A DNA stretch of 5,283 nucleotides from Candidatus Poseidoniaceae archaeon (GCA_022451765.1 JAKUNY010000071.1:1-5283); one strand, 5' to 3'. Counted from the first letter of the stretch, positions 1 through 4,680 are shown. A program made the numbers and translations. The notes: generated by a model not told the origin, from the letters alone.

Positions 1-7
1 AAACATA

Positions 8-62
8 GACCGACGATCGGTCCAGACCGAGACTGCAGTCCCGTGCCAACCAACGAGAGTTG
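8..62. repeat. Cluster of four small perfect inverted repeats
   Basis: Read on the plus strand, bases 8-22 are GACCGA, loop CGA, TCGGTC. Bases 19-28 are GGTC, CA, GACC, which overlaps and competes with the first. Bases 31-40 are the 10-bp palindrome GACTGCAGTC. Bases 51-62 are CAAC, GAGA, GTTG, a four-pair stem closed by a GNRA-type loop. Each is short, but four in 55 bases is dense. This fits the 3' part of a structured RNA or a protein-binding region. No known RNA family was recognised. Confidence 0.4.
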
Positions 63-89
63 ACGTTATGCGCGAAGCGCATGACGTTA
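61..89. repeat. 8-bp direct repeat flanking a small hairpin
   Basis: TGACGTTA occurs at 61-68 and again at 82-89. The 13 bases between the copies, 69-81, are themselves an inverted repeat (TGCGC, GAA, GCGCA), extendable by one A-T pair to 68-82. The arrangement of direct repeat, hairpin, direct repeat could be a regulator binding site, part of an RNA fold, or chance. The hairpin follows the TGA at 61-63 that may end an upstream plus-strand gene, so a 3'-end role is also possible. Confidence 0.35.
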
Positions 90-181
90 GCAAGCATGGA
101 AGGAAGGGCGTCTTGGGTTCAATCCAAATCCAATCTTGCCGAAAGAGCACATCAAAAAGCGCGTTAAGCCAACAAATAGGC

Positions 182-196
182 GAAACAGAAAGAAAC
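182..196 (-). terminator. T-rich tract after proline dehydrogenase, possible terminator
   Basis: Read on the minus strand, 196 to 182 is a pyrimidine-rich run (GTTTCTTTCTGTTTC) beginning 12 bases after the proline dehydrogenase stop codon. Archaeal RNA polymerase commonly terminates at T-rich tracts without needing a hairpin, so this is a plausible end for the dtdA-proline dehydrogenase transcript. No strong stem precedes it. The call rests on position and composition only. Confidence 0.35.
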
Positions 197-207
197 CTCG
201 CAACTGA

Positions 208-1176
208 TCACGGCCGGTTTGTCCACGGCATTAAGAAAGCCTTTGCGATTTGTAACCCAATGGTTGGATTTTCTTGCAACCTGCGAATACTGTACTCATA
301 CCATTTTTCACCGTATGGAATGTAGACTCTGGTTCGATGACCCTGTTTTGTTAATTTTCTGCGCATTGGTCCACGCACTCCAAGAAGCATCTGGAACTCA
401 TACCCGGGTCCCTTTCCATTACGAGCGGGACTTGCATTCTCTCTAGGATCGTCGATTGAAGGACCCATGTGGAATTCCTTCAGAGCGTCCAAGGTGAAAT
501 CAACGACAGGAATATCATGCGAGGCTATTCCAACGTATGCGCCATGCTCGAGGGCCATTCGGATTGCATCATTTGTCCTTGCTCGTATGTCTGAACGAGA
601 TGTATAAGCAATGTCTTCCGGTTCCAAGTAAATGCCTTTGCATATTCGATAGTCTGCATTACCACCGAGTTTCTCTGCAACGCTACGTATATCTTCAGGA
701 GTTCTGTGTAGACGTCCTTGAAGCACTGTGCCAACGTTGGTCAATCCTTTTTTGTGCAAGTCCAAAACGACCTGAATCGTTTCGGTCGTTACACGGTGAT
801 CTTCCATGTCGAGTCGAACAAACATGTCATGTGCTGCTGCTTGGCGAACAAGTGATTCAATGTTCTCTAGTCCCTGTTGTTTATCGATAAGAAGACCAAA
901 AGCTGTCGGTTTAATCGATAGGTTCGCATCGAACTTATTCTCTACGATCGCATTCATTACCCGTACATATTCATCGAGGAAAAACTGTGCTTCATCCATA
1001 GAAGAAATTTCTTCTCCGAGTACATCGATGGTGAAGCACGCACCCTCTGATTCCAGTCGTTTCATGACAGCAACTGCATCTTGAAGATTTGATCCTGCAA
1101 CATATCTTCGTGAAACCCATCGAACGAACCAACGTGGCATTCGTAGTGTCATTGCAACGATAAGTTTCGACAGCAT
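208..1176 (-). CDS. Proline dehydrogenase (FAD-dependent, monofunctional)
   Basis: This 322-residue protein oxidises L-proline to pyrroline-5-carboxylate with FAD as cofactor, the first step of proline catabolism to glutamate, and normally passes electrons to the respiratory chain. Family hallmarks of the PRODH barrel appear in order: LGE (53-55), SIKPTAFG (87-94, with the Lys expected in the active site), RLDMED (121-126), VLQGRLHRT (151-159), RICKGIYLEP (177-186), ASHD (218-221), FQMLLGVR (261-268), VYIPYG (284-289) and the substrate-binding RRLQENP (298-304). The length fits stand-alone enzymes. There is no fused aldehyde dehydrogenase domain, so the P5C dehydrogenase must be encoded elsewhere. 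A Gly/Pro/Asn-rich segment at about 238-258, just before FQMLLG, seems longer than usual. The start at 1176 is supported by a strong Shine-Dalgarno site. The gene lies 16 nt after dtdA and is probably co-transcribed with it. The family call is firm. Confidence 0.95.
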   Translation of the reverse strand: MLSKLIVAMTLRMPRWFVRWVSRRYVAGSNLQDAVAVMKRLESEGACFTIDVLGEEISSMDEAQFFLDEYVRVMNAIVENKFDANLSIKPTAFGLLIDKQQGLENIESLVRQAAAHDMFVRLDMEDHRVTTETIQVVLDLHKKGLTNVGTVLQGRLHRTPEDIRSVAEKLGGNADYRICKGIYLEPEDIAYTSRSDIRARTNDAIRMALEHGAYVGIASHDIPVVDFTLDALKEFHMGPSIDDPRENASPARNGKGPGYEFQMLLGVRGPMRRKLTKQGHRTRVYIPYGEKWYEYSIRRLQENPTIGLQIAKAFLMPWTNRP

Positions 1177-1180
1177 GCTT

Positions 1181-1189
1181 CACCCTCCT
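1181..1189 (-). promoter_or_regulatory. Shine-Dalgarno site of proline dehydrogenase
   Basis: Reading 1189 to 1181 on the minus strand gives AGGAGGGTG, ending 4 bases before the ATG at 1176. It sits in the 16-nt gap after the dtdA stop. It fixes the start codon and supports translation of this gene as the second member of an operon. Confidence 0.8.
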
Positions 1190-1192
1190 GTG

Positions 1193-2149
1193 TTATTGGC
1201 CTGCTTGGCATCCTTTGACCATTTCCAAGAAAGCATTAGTTCGTACAACTTCAATCCCTACGTTGTCAAGATGTTGGTAAATCAACTGTCTTTGCCATCC
1301 TTTGAAAGATTTTTTCTCAACATTGCAGACAATTCTCCCCCCTGGGTAAGCCTTTCTTGTCGAAGCTATAGCGGCATCAATCGATTGTTTCCACAGTATA
1401 CCTGGTTCGTCTTGGCTACCAAAAGGAAGAGAATGATTCGCAAGCATGTGTCCAATCCAAACGTTCGGTTCCAGAGCTAATTTGTTTGCCTTTGGAGCAT
1501 AATGCCCTCCACCAAGCGTGATCAATACCGGCTCTGTTTCATTGCTCTCACTCCATGAATAGGATTCATTACTTCCATTCAGACTGAGGCCTTCCGTGAT
1601 GATTTCAGCAAGAAGTTGAGCAGCATTTTCATTCGGCCAATACGGTTCGGTTGAACCAACCTCGATGAAAAGAGCAGGTACATCGAGGACTGGCCCATGG
1701 TGAGTTACTTCAAGCGAGAGTGAAAAATCTGGAATTGCCTGTTTTGACCATTTTTTGTGAAGCAACCTCCACCAAGGAGCGATTCGAGAATTCGGTGGTG
1801 GAGCAAATCCAGCTCGGCCACCAAAGGGTGGTTCTTCACCAAGAGGGTGGTGTGGCACCCCGATTGGGTGGAGTGGCAAGCATGGCTTGCCACTCACAGC
1901 AGCATGTCGCGATGGGAAGATAACCTCGGTCACCGTTTCACCGGTAGCCTGAAGCCAACGTTGGTCAAGATGGTCCTCCCACAATATACGCTTAGGTAGG
2001 AACCACATCCTTACATTTTGAAATGAGTAACAGGGGTGGGATTCAACACTGAGTTGTTCCTCCCAAGAAATCGATTGCAGTAGATATTTGGCTTGGTTTG
2101 TTGAAGCAATGTCATCACTGTTTACTGCGATGAGAATGACTTCAGCCAT
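1193..2149 (-). CDS. dtdA: D-aminoacyl-tRNA deacylase (archaeal DtdA / GEK1 family)
   Basis: This 318-residue zinc-dependent enzyme hydrolyses D-amino acids mis-attached to tRNA, a translation-proofreading role in the cytosol. Family motifs appear in order: SRH (80-82), HPIG (94-97), FGG (109-111), EVTHHGP (147-153), EVGSTE (163-168), GGGHYAP (213-219) and KGWQR (283-287). The His-rich motifs are the expected metal and active-site segments. After HPIG there is a few-residue Pro/His-rich insertion (about 98-103) before the usual GE..FGG segment. An acidic, Ser/Asn-rich loop at 190-206 looks like a lineage-specific insert. The frame stays open upstream to an ATG at 2218, but MAEVILIAVN at 2149 matches the usual N-terminal beta strand, while the extra 23 residues would fill the divergent promoter. 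A weak GGGTG lies just upstream of 2149. It is first in an operon with proline dehydrogenase. Confidence 0.92.
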   Translation of the reverse strand: MAEVILIAVNSDDIASTNQAKYLLQSISWEEQLSVESHPCYSFQNVRMWFLPKRILWEDHLDQRWLQATGETVTEVIFPSRHAAVSGKPCLPLHPIGVPHHPLGEEPPFGGRAGFAPPPNSRIAPWWRLLHKKWSKQAIPDFSLSLEVTHHGPVLDVPALFIEVGSTEPYWPNENAAQLLAEIITEGLSLNGSNESYSWSESNETEPVLITLGGGHYAPKANKLALEPNVWIGHMLANHSLPFGSQDEPGILWKQSIDAAIASTRKAYPGGRIVCNVEKKSFKGWQRQLIYQHLDNVGIEVVRTNAFLEMVKGCQAGQ

Positions 2150-2216
2150 GGTTACACCCAAGCACAACCACTTCTTGAAAGCGAGTATTGACAAGGAACC
2201 AACACTTCGTCCGGAC
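2150..2216. promoter_or_regulatory. Divergent intergenic spacer, probable two-way promoter
   Basis: These 67 bases lie between the start codons of dtdA (minus) and the unknown gene (plus). The only AT-leaning element is AGTATTGA around 2184-2191. It is about 27 bases from the plus ATG at 2217, the right distance for a leaderless transcript, and could also serve dtdA in the other direction. It is a poor match to an archaeal TATA box, so only the spacer, and not a precise site, is proposed. Confidence 0.35.
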
Positions 2217-3161
2217 ATGGTGGAAGGAGAGTCTCGAGTTCAGCTCCCATTTCGAGCCATGAAAATACTTGAAACGCCCAATGTCAAAGATGTGTATGCT
2301 GTCGCAATCGGGGTCGATGGGGAACTTTGTCGACTGAATGCGGAGTGGGAGCCGTTGGAACCGCATGCGCGCCCTTTCCCTATGTCCATTCAACAAGCAA
2401 TCATCGTTGACAATGTCCTCATTGCTACATGGATTGATCGAGAACTTCTCATAGCTAGAATGGCATGTTTACCGCTTGACCAAGCATTCCGAGAAGGAGT
2501 TGAGCGGGGCGATTTGCGAACTGCAAGAAATCTTGAGCAAGCAATTCTTCCAGAGGGTGCTGTTTGGGCGCACGTTTTGGACGCAGAGCCTCTCGCATTA
2601 GCAACGATGGGCGATGGATTCTGCTTTGTTTTATGGAATCGAGGAATTTATGGTTTCGATGCAAATGGAGTCGAGCGCTGGAGATCGCCACCACCCGAAT
2701 GGCCTAAATTGTCACATTTGCCTATGAGTCAAGAAACAGTTACACTCCATGAGACACATTCAACGATTGAAGTATGGTCGAGGGCGGGTGGCTGCCTTCG
2801 TCTCTCAAAATCAAATGGCTCAGAGATAGGCAGCGCCCATTTTGAACTCGAAGGTGCTCTCTCGAGTGTGTATGGAACTGAAACCCAACGAGTACTATTG
2901 CTGAGTGATGGCCGCTGTTATCAATACAAGTCTGGTTCACGTATTGCAGATATTGCAACGAAAGGTCCCATTCAACATGCTTTCTTTATGGAAGACTCTG
3001 TTTGGATTCTGTCAGGTTGGCGCGAGGAAATTGCACTCAGCGAATCGGGTGTGACTGTAAAAAATCAAGATGAAGTTGTGGTCCAACATCTTGTGAAAGA
3101 TGAACAGCTTTGGCTGCTCACAAACGATGGTTTGCTTGCTCACTCGAGTTTGACCGAATAG
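2217..3161 (+). CDS. Protein of unknown function, probable beta-propeller
   Basis: I do not recognise this 314-residue protein. It has no signal peptide or membrane helix, so it should be cytosolic. Much of it reads as repeated short beta strands of the type 'n-V-x-x-L-x-x-x-G', for example DNVLIATWIDRELLIARM (65-82), GFCFVLWNRGIYGFDANG (134-151), QRVLLLSDGRCYQYKSG (224-240), DSVWILSGW (260-268) and DEQLWLLTNDGLLAH (295-309), with many Trp residues. This is typical of WD40/PQQ-like propellers and suggests a scaffold or ligand-binding role, not a defined enzyme. The start is uncertain. ATG 2217 leaves a 67-base divergent spacer; ATG 2259 (300 residues, beginning MKILETPN) is a good alternative. 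The open frame back to 2088 would invade dtdA and is unlikely. No Shine-Dalgarno site is visible. Its 3' end overlaps rps27ae on the other strand by 22 bases. Confidence 0.7.
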   Translation: MVEGESRVQLPFRAMKILETPNVKDVYAVAIGVDGELCRLNAEWEPLEPHARPFPMSIQQAIIVDNVLIATWIDRELLIARMACLPLDQAFREGVERGDLRTARNLEQAILPEGAVWAHVLDAEPLALATMGDGFCFVLWNRGIYGFDANGVERWRSPPPEWPKLSHLPMSQETVTLHETHSTIEVWSRAGGCLRLSKSNGSEIGSAHFELEGALSSVYGTETQRVLLLSDGRCYQYKSGSRIADIATKGPIQHAFFMEDSVWILSGWREEIALSESGVTVKNQDEVVVQHLVKDEQLWLLTNDGLLAHSSLTE

Positions 3162-3310
3162 CCACAACGACCGCAGGTTTTGCGATCGGCGTGGACAGCA
3201 AGGAAAACACCAGGTCCACAGTTTGGACAGTGTTCTGCTTTACGCTCAAGAGCGCCATCGTCTGATATTGCATATTTCGACCACTTTGCTATTGGATTTG
3301 GTTCCCACAT
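3140..3310 (-). CDS. rps27ae: Small-subunit ribosomal protein S27ae
   Basis: This 56-residue zinc-ribbon protein of the archaeal/eukaryotic 30S/40S subunit was found by translating 3310 to 3140; it is short enough to be missed by simple ORF length cut-offs. The sequence begins MWEPNPIAKW and contains CPNCGPGVFLAVH (28-40) and CGRCGYS (46-52). Cys28, Cys31, Cys46 and Cys49 are the expected zinc ligands, and the CGPGVFLA core is a family signature. The length is normal for archaeal S27ae. The start overlaps the S24e stop by one base (TGATG). An AGGTGAT Shine-Dalgarno site (3322 to 3316) within the last codons of rps24e sits 5 nt upstream. It is the last gene of the rpoE' operon, and its 3' end overlaps the convergent plus-strand gene. 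Confidence 0.95.
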   Translation of the reverse strand: MWEPNPIAKWSKYAISDDGALERKAEHCPNCGPGVFLAVHADRKTCGRCGYSVKLE

Positions 3311-3663
3311 CACTCATCACCTTCCTTCGGTTCTTCTGCCGCTTCTTCAGGTGACACCTCAGATGCTTCTTCTGATGCATTTCCACTGCGGAAGCCCTTG
3401 TGGCGTTCGTGAATGTATTCGGGTTCGACTTTCATTGCCGCTGCAGTTTCGTAAATCAAGGCTTGACCAGTTGTAAGGGCCTGTCCGTATCGTGTTTTGC
3501 AATTTTTAACAACGATAAAATCAGGGTTAGAGCCCGGTTCAAGTGTCTTGACAAGATCCATGACCTCTTTCTTTGAGGGGGTTTTGGTACTCTTGTGATT
3601 CCACTTAAAATCGATTTCAACTCGGTTGAGAAGTTTGTTTTCTGTTCGACTTACAATTTCCAT
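3310..3663 (-). CDS. rps24e: Small-subunit ribosomal protein S24e
   Basis: This 117-residue archaeal/eukaryotic small-subunit protein shows the N-terminal MEIVSRTENKLLNRVEIDF strand pair, TPSKKEV (28-34), and the RNA-binding core TRYGQALTTGQALIYE (57-72), which corresponds to the family's G-x-x-x-T-x-G-x-ALIY signature. Residues from about 97 to 117 form a strongly acidic Glu/Pro/Ala/Ser tail beyond the conserved fold. Such tails vary between lineages and make this protein longer than the roughly 100 residues common in archaea. The start is fixed by an AGGAGGA Shine-Dalgarno site at 3677-3671. It is cotranscribed with spt4 upstream and rps27ae downstream. Confidence 0.95.
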   Translation of the reverse strand: MEIVSRTENKLLNRVEIDFKWNHKSTKTPSKKEVMDLVKTLEPGSNPDFIVVKNCKTRYGQALTTGQALIYETAAAMKVEPEYIHERHKGFRSGNASEEASEVSPEEAAEEPKEGDE

Positions 3664-3670
3664 GTTTTCA

Positions 3671-3677
3671 TCCTCCT
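3671..3677 (-). promoter_or_regulatory. Shine-Dalgarno site of rps24e
   Basis: Reading 3677 to 3671 on the minus strand gives AGGAGGA, seven bases before the S24e ATG and touching the last base of the spt4 stop codon. It is the clearest ribosome binding site in this operon and decides the rps24e start. Confidence 0.8.
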
Positions 3678-3880
3678 TATCGGATATTTACCTTCAATGC
3701 GTAACGTCCGGGTTGCTCTATTTTCAATCGCTCTGCTATTTCTGAGCGAGATGGATGGATGATGATAACGTAGCCTTGCCAGTCTGTTGTGGTCTGTGCT
3801 GAAGGATGTCGGGGGCATTGGTCAACTCCATCCGGAAGAATAAGGCCACATTCACCGCATGCAAATGGATTCTTCGCCAT
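3677..3880 (-). CDS. spt4: Transcription elongation factor Spt4 (RpoE'')
   Basis: This 67-residue zinc-binding factor pairs with Spt5 (NusG homologue) to bind the RNA polymerase clamp and raise processivity. The N-terminal zinc element has CGEC (8-11), then CPRH (22-25). The Spt5-binding and core part is DWQGYVIIIHPSRSEIA (33-49) followed by PGRYALKV (57-64), both classic for the family. The length is normal. One oddity is that the fourth zinc ligand, usually Cys, is His25, which could still bind zinc. An AGGTGA Shine-Dalgarno site (3892 to 3887) lies inside the last codons of rpoE', six bases from the ATG. The gap to rpoE' is 2 nt, so translational coupling is likely. Confidence 0.95.
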   Translation of the reverse strand: MAKNPFACGECGLILPDGVDQCPRHPSAQTTTDWQGYVIIIHPSRSEIAERLKIEQPGRYALKVNIR

Positions 3881-3882
3881 GA

Positions 3883-4434
3883 TTACTCACCTGCTTCGTT
3901 GAGCCATTCCAGAGAACCAAGGCCCGGTTGTTTGCATGTTAGACCAATCTTCGATCGTCGAGGATCGCTTGTGTCTGGCGAAAGAGATACGATTCGAGCA
4001 CGAACTGCGGATCCGATTCGGAGACGCTTGTCATCGTTGCGACCCGAGATTGTTCCTGCACCTACATTGAGTTCAACCTGATCGTCAAGAATCTGAGATT
4101 TGTGAAGGAGAGCTTCCATTGGACCAATTCGAACGAATGCTCCGAATTCATTAACTTCGGAAATTGCCCCTTCAACCACTTCATAGTCGTCCATGCAGAA
4201 CAGAAGTGCATCAAAACGAACACGCTGGTAAATAGCGCCGTCACCGTGAATAATTCTTCCACGGCCAAGCGGTGTGTGGTTGCTGGTGACCAAAATAAAT
4301 CTGTTTTGCTCGTCGAAACGTCCCTCGAATGCAGTCATTGCCAAACGGTCAATGTGTTGGTCAAGAGACTGGCCTTTCTTCATGTACTCTGCGGGGATGC
4401 GGATGGTATCCTCTTTTGTGACAATTTTGTACAT
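3883..4434 (-). CDS. rpo7: RNA polymerase subunit E' (Rpo7)
   Basis: This 183-residue subunit of the archaeal RNA polymerase stalk, homologous to eukaryotic Rpb7, pairs with Rpo4 (subunit F), helps open DNA and binds the emerging RNA. The N-terminal half starts MYKIVTKEDTIRIPAEYM, as expected, and ends in the GDGAIYQRVRFDAL segment (64-77). The C-terminal half is an S1 RNA-binding domain (about 83-167) with VVEGAISEVNEFGAFVRIG (86-104), ALLHKSQI (108-115) and the closing SKIGLTCKQPGLG (161-173). The frame is open up to an ATG at 4503, but the family starts at the 4434 Met, and the 23 extra residues would translate the structured leader. A GGGAGAGG ribosome binding site (4448 to 4441) lies six bases upstream. 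It heads the operon with spt4, rps24e and rps27ae. Confidence 0.95.
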   Translation of the reverse strand: MYKIVTKEDTIRIPAEYMKKGQSLDQHIDRLAMTAFEGRFDEQNRFILVTSNHTPLGRGRIIHGDGAIYQRVRFDALLFCMDDYEVVEGAISEVNEFGAFVRIGPMEALLHKSQILDDQVELNVGAGTISGRNDDKRLRIGSAVRARIVSLSPDTSDPRRSKIGLTCKQPGLGSLEWLNEAGE

Positions 4435-4440
4435 CGTTTT

Positions 4441-4523
4441 CCTCTCCCGGGCTTCTCTCATCGAGTGATGAAGGGGAAGAGGCGGAACCTTTCCGTCCTT
4501 CACCGGCTTTCGCCTCGGGAGAG
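4441..4523 (-). ncRNA. Structured leader of the rpo7 operon, possible RBS-hiding RNA element
   Basis: All pairings were read directly on the minus strand. P1 pairs CUCUCCCG (4523-4516) with CGGGAGAG (4449-4442), 8 pairs. P2 is GGC-GAAA-GCC (4514-4505), a GNRA-capped hairpin. P3 pairs GGUGAAGG (4504-4497) with CCUUCAUC (4474-4467), 8 pairs with one G-U. P3b, inside P3, is CGGAA-AGG-UUCCG (4495-4483). The 3' arm of P1 contains the rpo7 Shine-Dalgarno bases, so P1 would block ribosome access. An alternative hairpin, UCAUC-ACUC-GAUGA (4471-4458), competes with P3. This layout suggests a translational switch or autoregulatory site. Function and ligand are unknown, and no named riboswitch family was recognised. 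Confidence 0.5.
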
Positions 4524-4559
4524 AAGACGACCGAAGTCATTTCGCCCACTGTCGACCCC

Positions 4560-4567
4560 TATATGAA
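4560..4567 (-). promoter_or_regulatory. TATA-like box for the rpo7 operon
   Basis: Minus-strand 4567 to 4560 reads TTCATATA, one mismatch from the archaeal TTTATATA box. Placing the start about 27 bases downstream gives a transcript beginning near 4537, a leader of about 100 nt that would include the whole hairpin set at 4523-4441. The transcription start is inferred, not seen. The palindrome arm at 4609-4601 is an alternative TATA-like site. Confidence 0.45.
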
Positions 4568-4600
4568 GCCCACGCATTCATTCAAGCGACTGCGTAACTG

Positions 4601-4628
4601 AAAATACAGTCCTGAAAGTCTGTATTTT
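4601..4628. repeat. Perfect 9-bp inverted repeat in the divergent promoter region
   Basis: AAAATACAG (4601-4609) and CTGTATTTT (4620-4628) are exact inverted copies around a 10-base spacer. Each arm gives a CTGTATTTT read outwards, on the plus strand towards the 4700 gene and on the minus strand towards rpo7, so the arms could be back-to-back TATA-like elements or an operator for a dimeric regulator. As RNA it is an AT-rich stem of modest stability. The location between two divergent genes favours a regulatory role over a terminator. Confidence 0.5.
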
Positions 4629-4629
4629 A
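4623..4629 (+). promoter_or_regulatory. Possible TATA-like box for the plus-strand secreted protein gene
   Basis: TATTTTA at 4623-4629 overlaps the right arm of the palindrome. A start about 25 bases downstream would fall near 4651, just at or before a short upstream ORF and 49 bases before the main ATG. It is a weak match to box A and is proposed only because nothing better lies between 4600 and 4699. Confidence 0.3.
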
Positions 4630-4641
4630 CCAAAAAAGAAA

Positions 4642-4680
4642 GGGGTTGCGATGCTGAAAGAGCAAAACAATAACAACCCC
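4642..4680 (+). promoter_or_regulatory. Hairpin in the 5' leader of the secreted protein gene
   Basis: GGGGTTG (4642-4648) pairs exactly with CAACCCC (4674-4680). The 25-base loop contains a smaller stem, TGCT-GAAAG-AGCA (4652-4664). It lies 19 bases ahead of the 4700 start codon and covers most of a short upstream ORF. It could act at the RNA level to modulate translation, or at the DNA level in the promoter. No family is recognised. Confidence 0.35.

Larger units (their letters stand above)
1..207. other. Left-edge region without a confident gene
   Basis: No recognisable protein is encoded here. One plus frame runs from the window edge to a TGA at 61-63 and could be the last 20 codons of an upstream gene converging on proline dehydrogenase. 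A second plus frame is open from base 2 to about 325 but runs into the antisense of proline dehydrogenase and has no familiar motif. On the minus strand an ATG at 97-95 or 82-80 opens a frame that runs off the left edge, and its 27-32 residues match nothing I know. The stretch is dense in perfect small hairpins between 8 and 89 (listed separately). It could therefore be a structured RNA, a convergent intergenic region, or both. Confidence 0.4.

Noticed and set aside
111..134. GGGTTCAATCC at 115-125 resembles a tRNA T-loop.
   Set aside because: The five-pair T-stem does not form in register, and no matching acceptor, D-arm or anticodon arm is found around it on either strand.
537..890. A 117-codon plus-strand open frame across proline dehydrogenase.
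   Set aside because: It is antisense to a gene with full family motifs, and its product is Cys/His/Leu-rich without any recognisable pattern.
1790..1880. GGTGG-rich repetitive stretch that looked like a small repeat array.
   Set aside because: It encodes the Pro/Gly/His-rich loop after HPIG in dtdA, and the copies are neither regular nor exact.
2150..2218. A longer dtdA starting at the ATG at 2218.
   Set aside because: The 23 extra residues do not belong to the family, and this start would leave no spacer to the divergent gene.
4435..4503. A longer rpo7 starting at the ATG at 4503.
   Set aside because: The family begins at MYKIV (4434), a ribosome binding site precedes that codon, and the extra codons coincide with paired bases of the leader.
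4361..4549. A 62-codon minus-strand open frame starting in the rpo7 leader.
   Set aside because: It runs out of frame into rpo7, has low-complexity composition, and its leader portion is better explained by RNA pairing.
4102..4566. A 154-codon plus-strand open frame opposite rpo7.
   Set aside because: It lies antisense to the conserved S1 domain and leader of rpo7 and has no domain or start signal.
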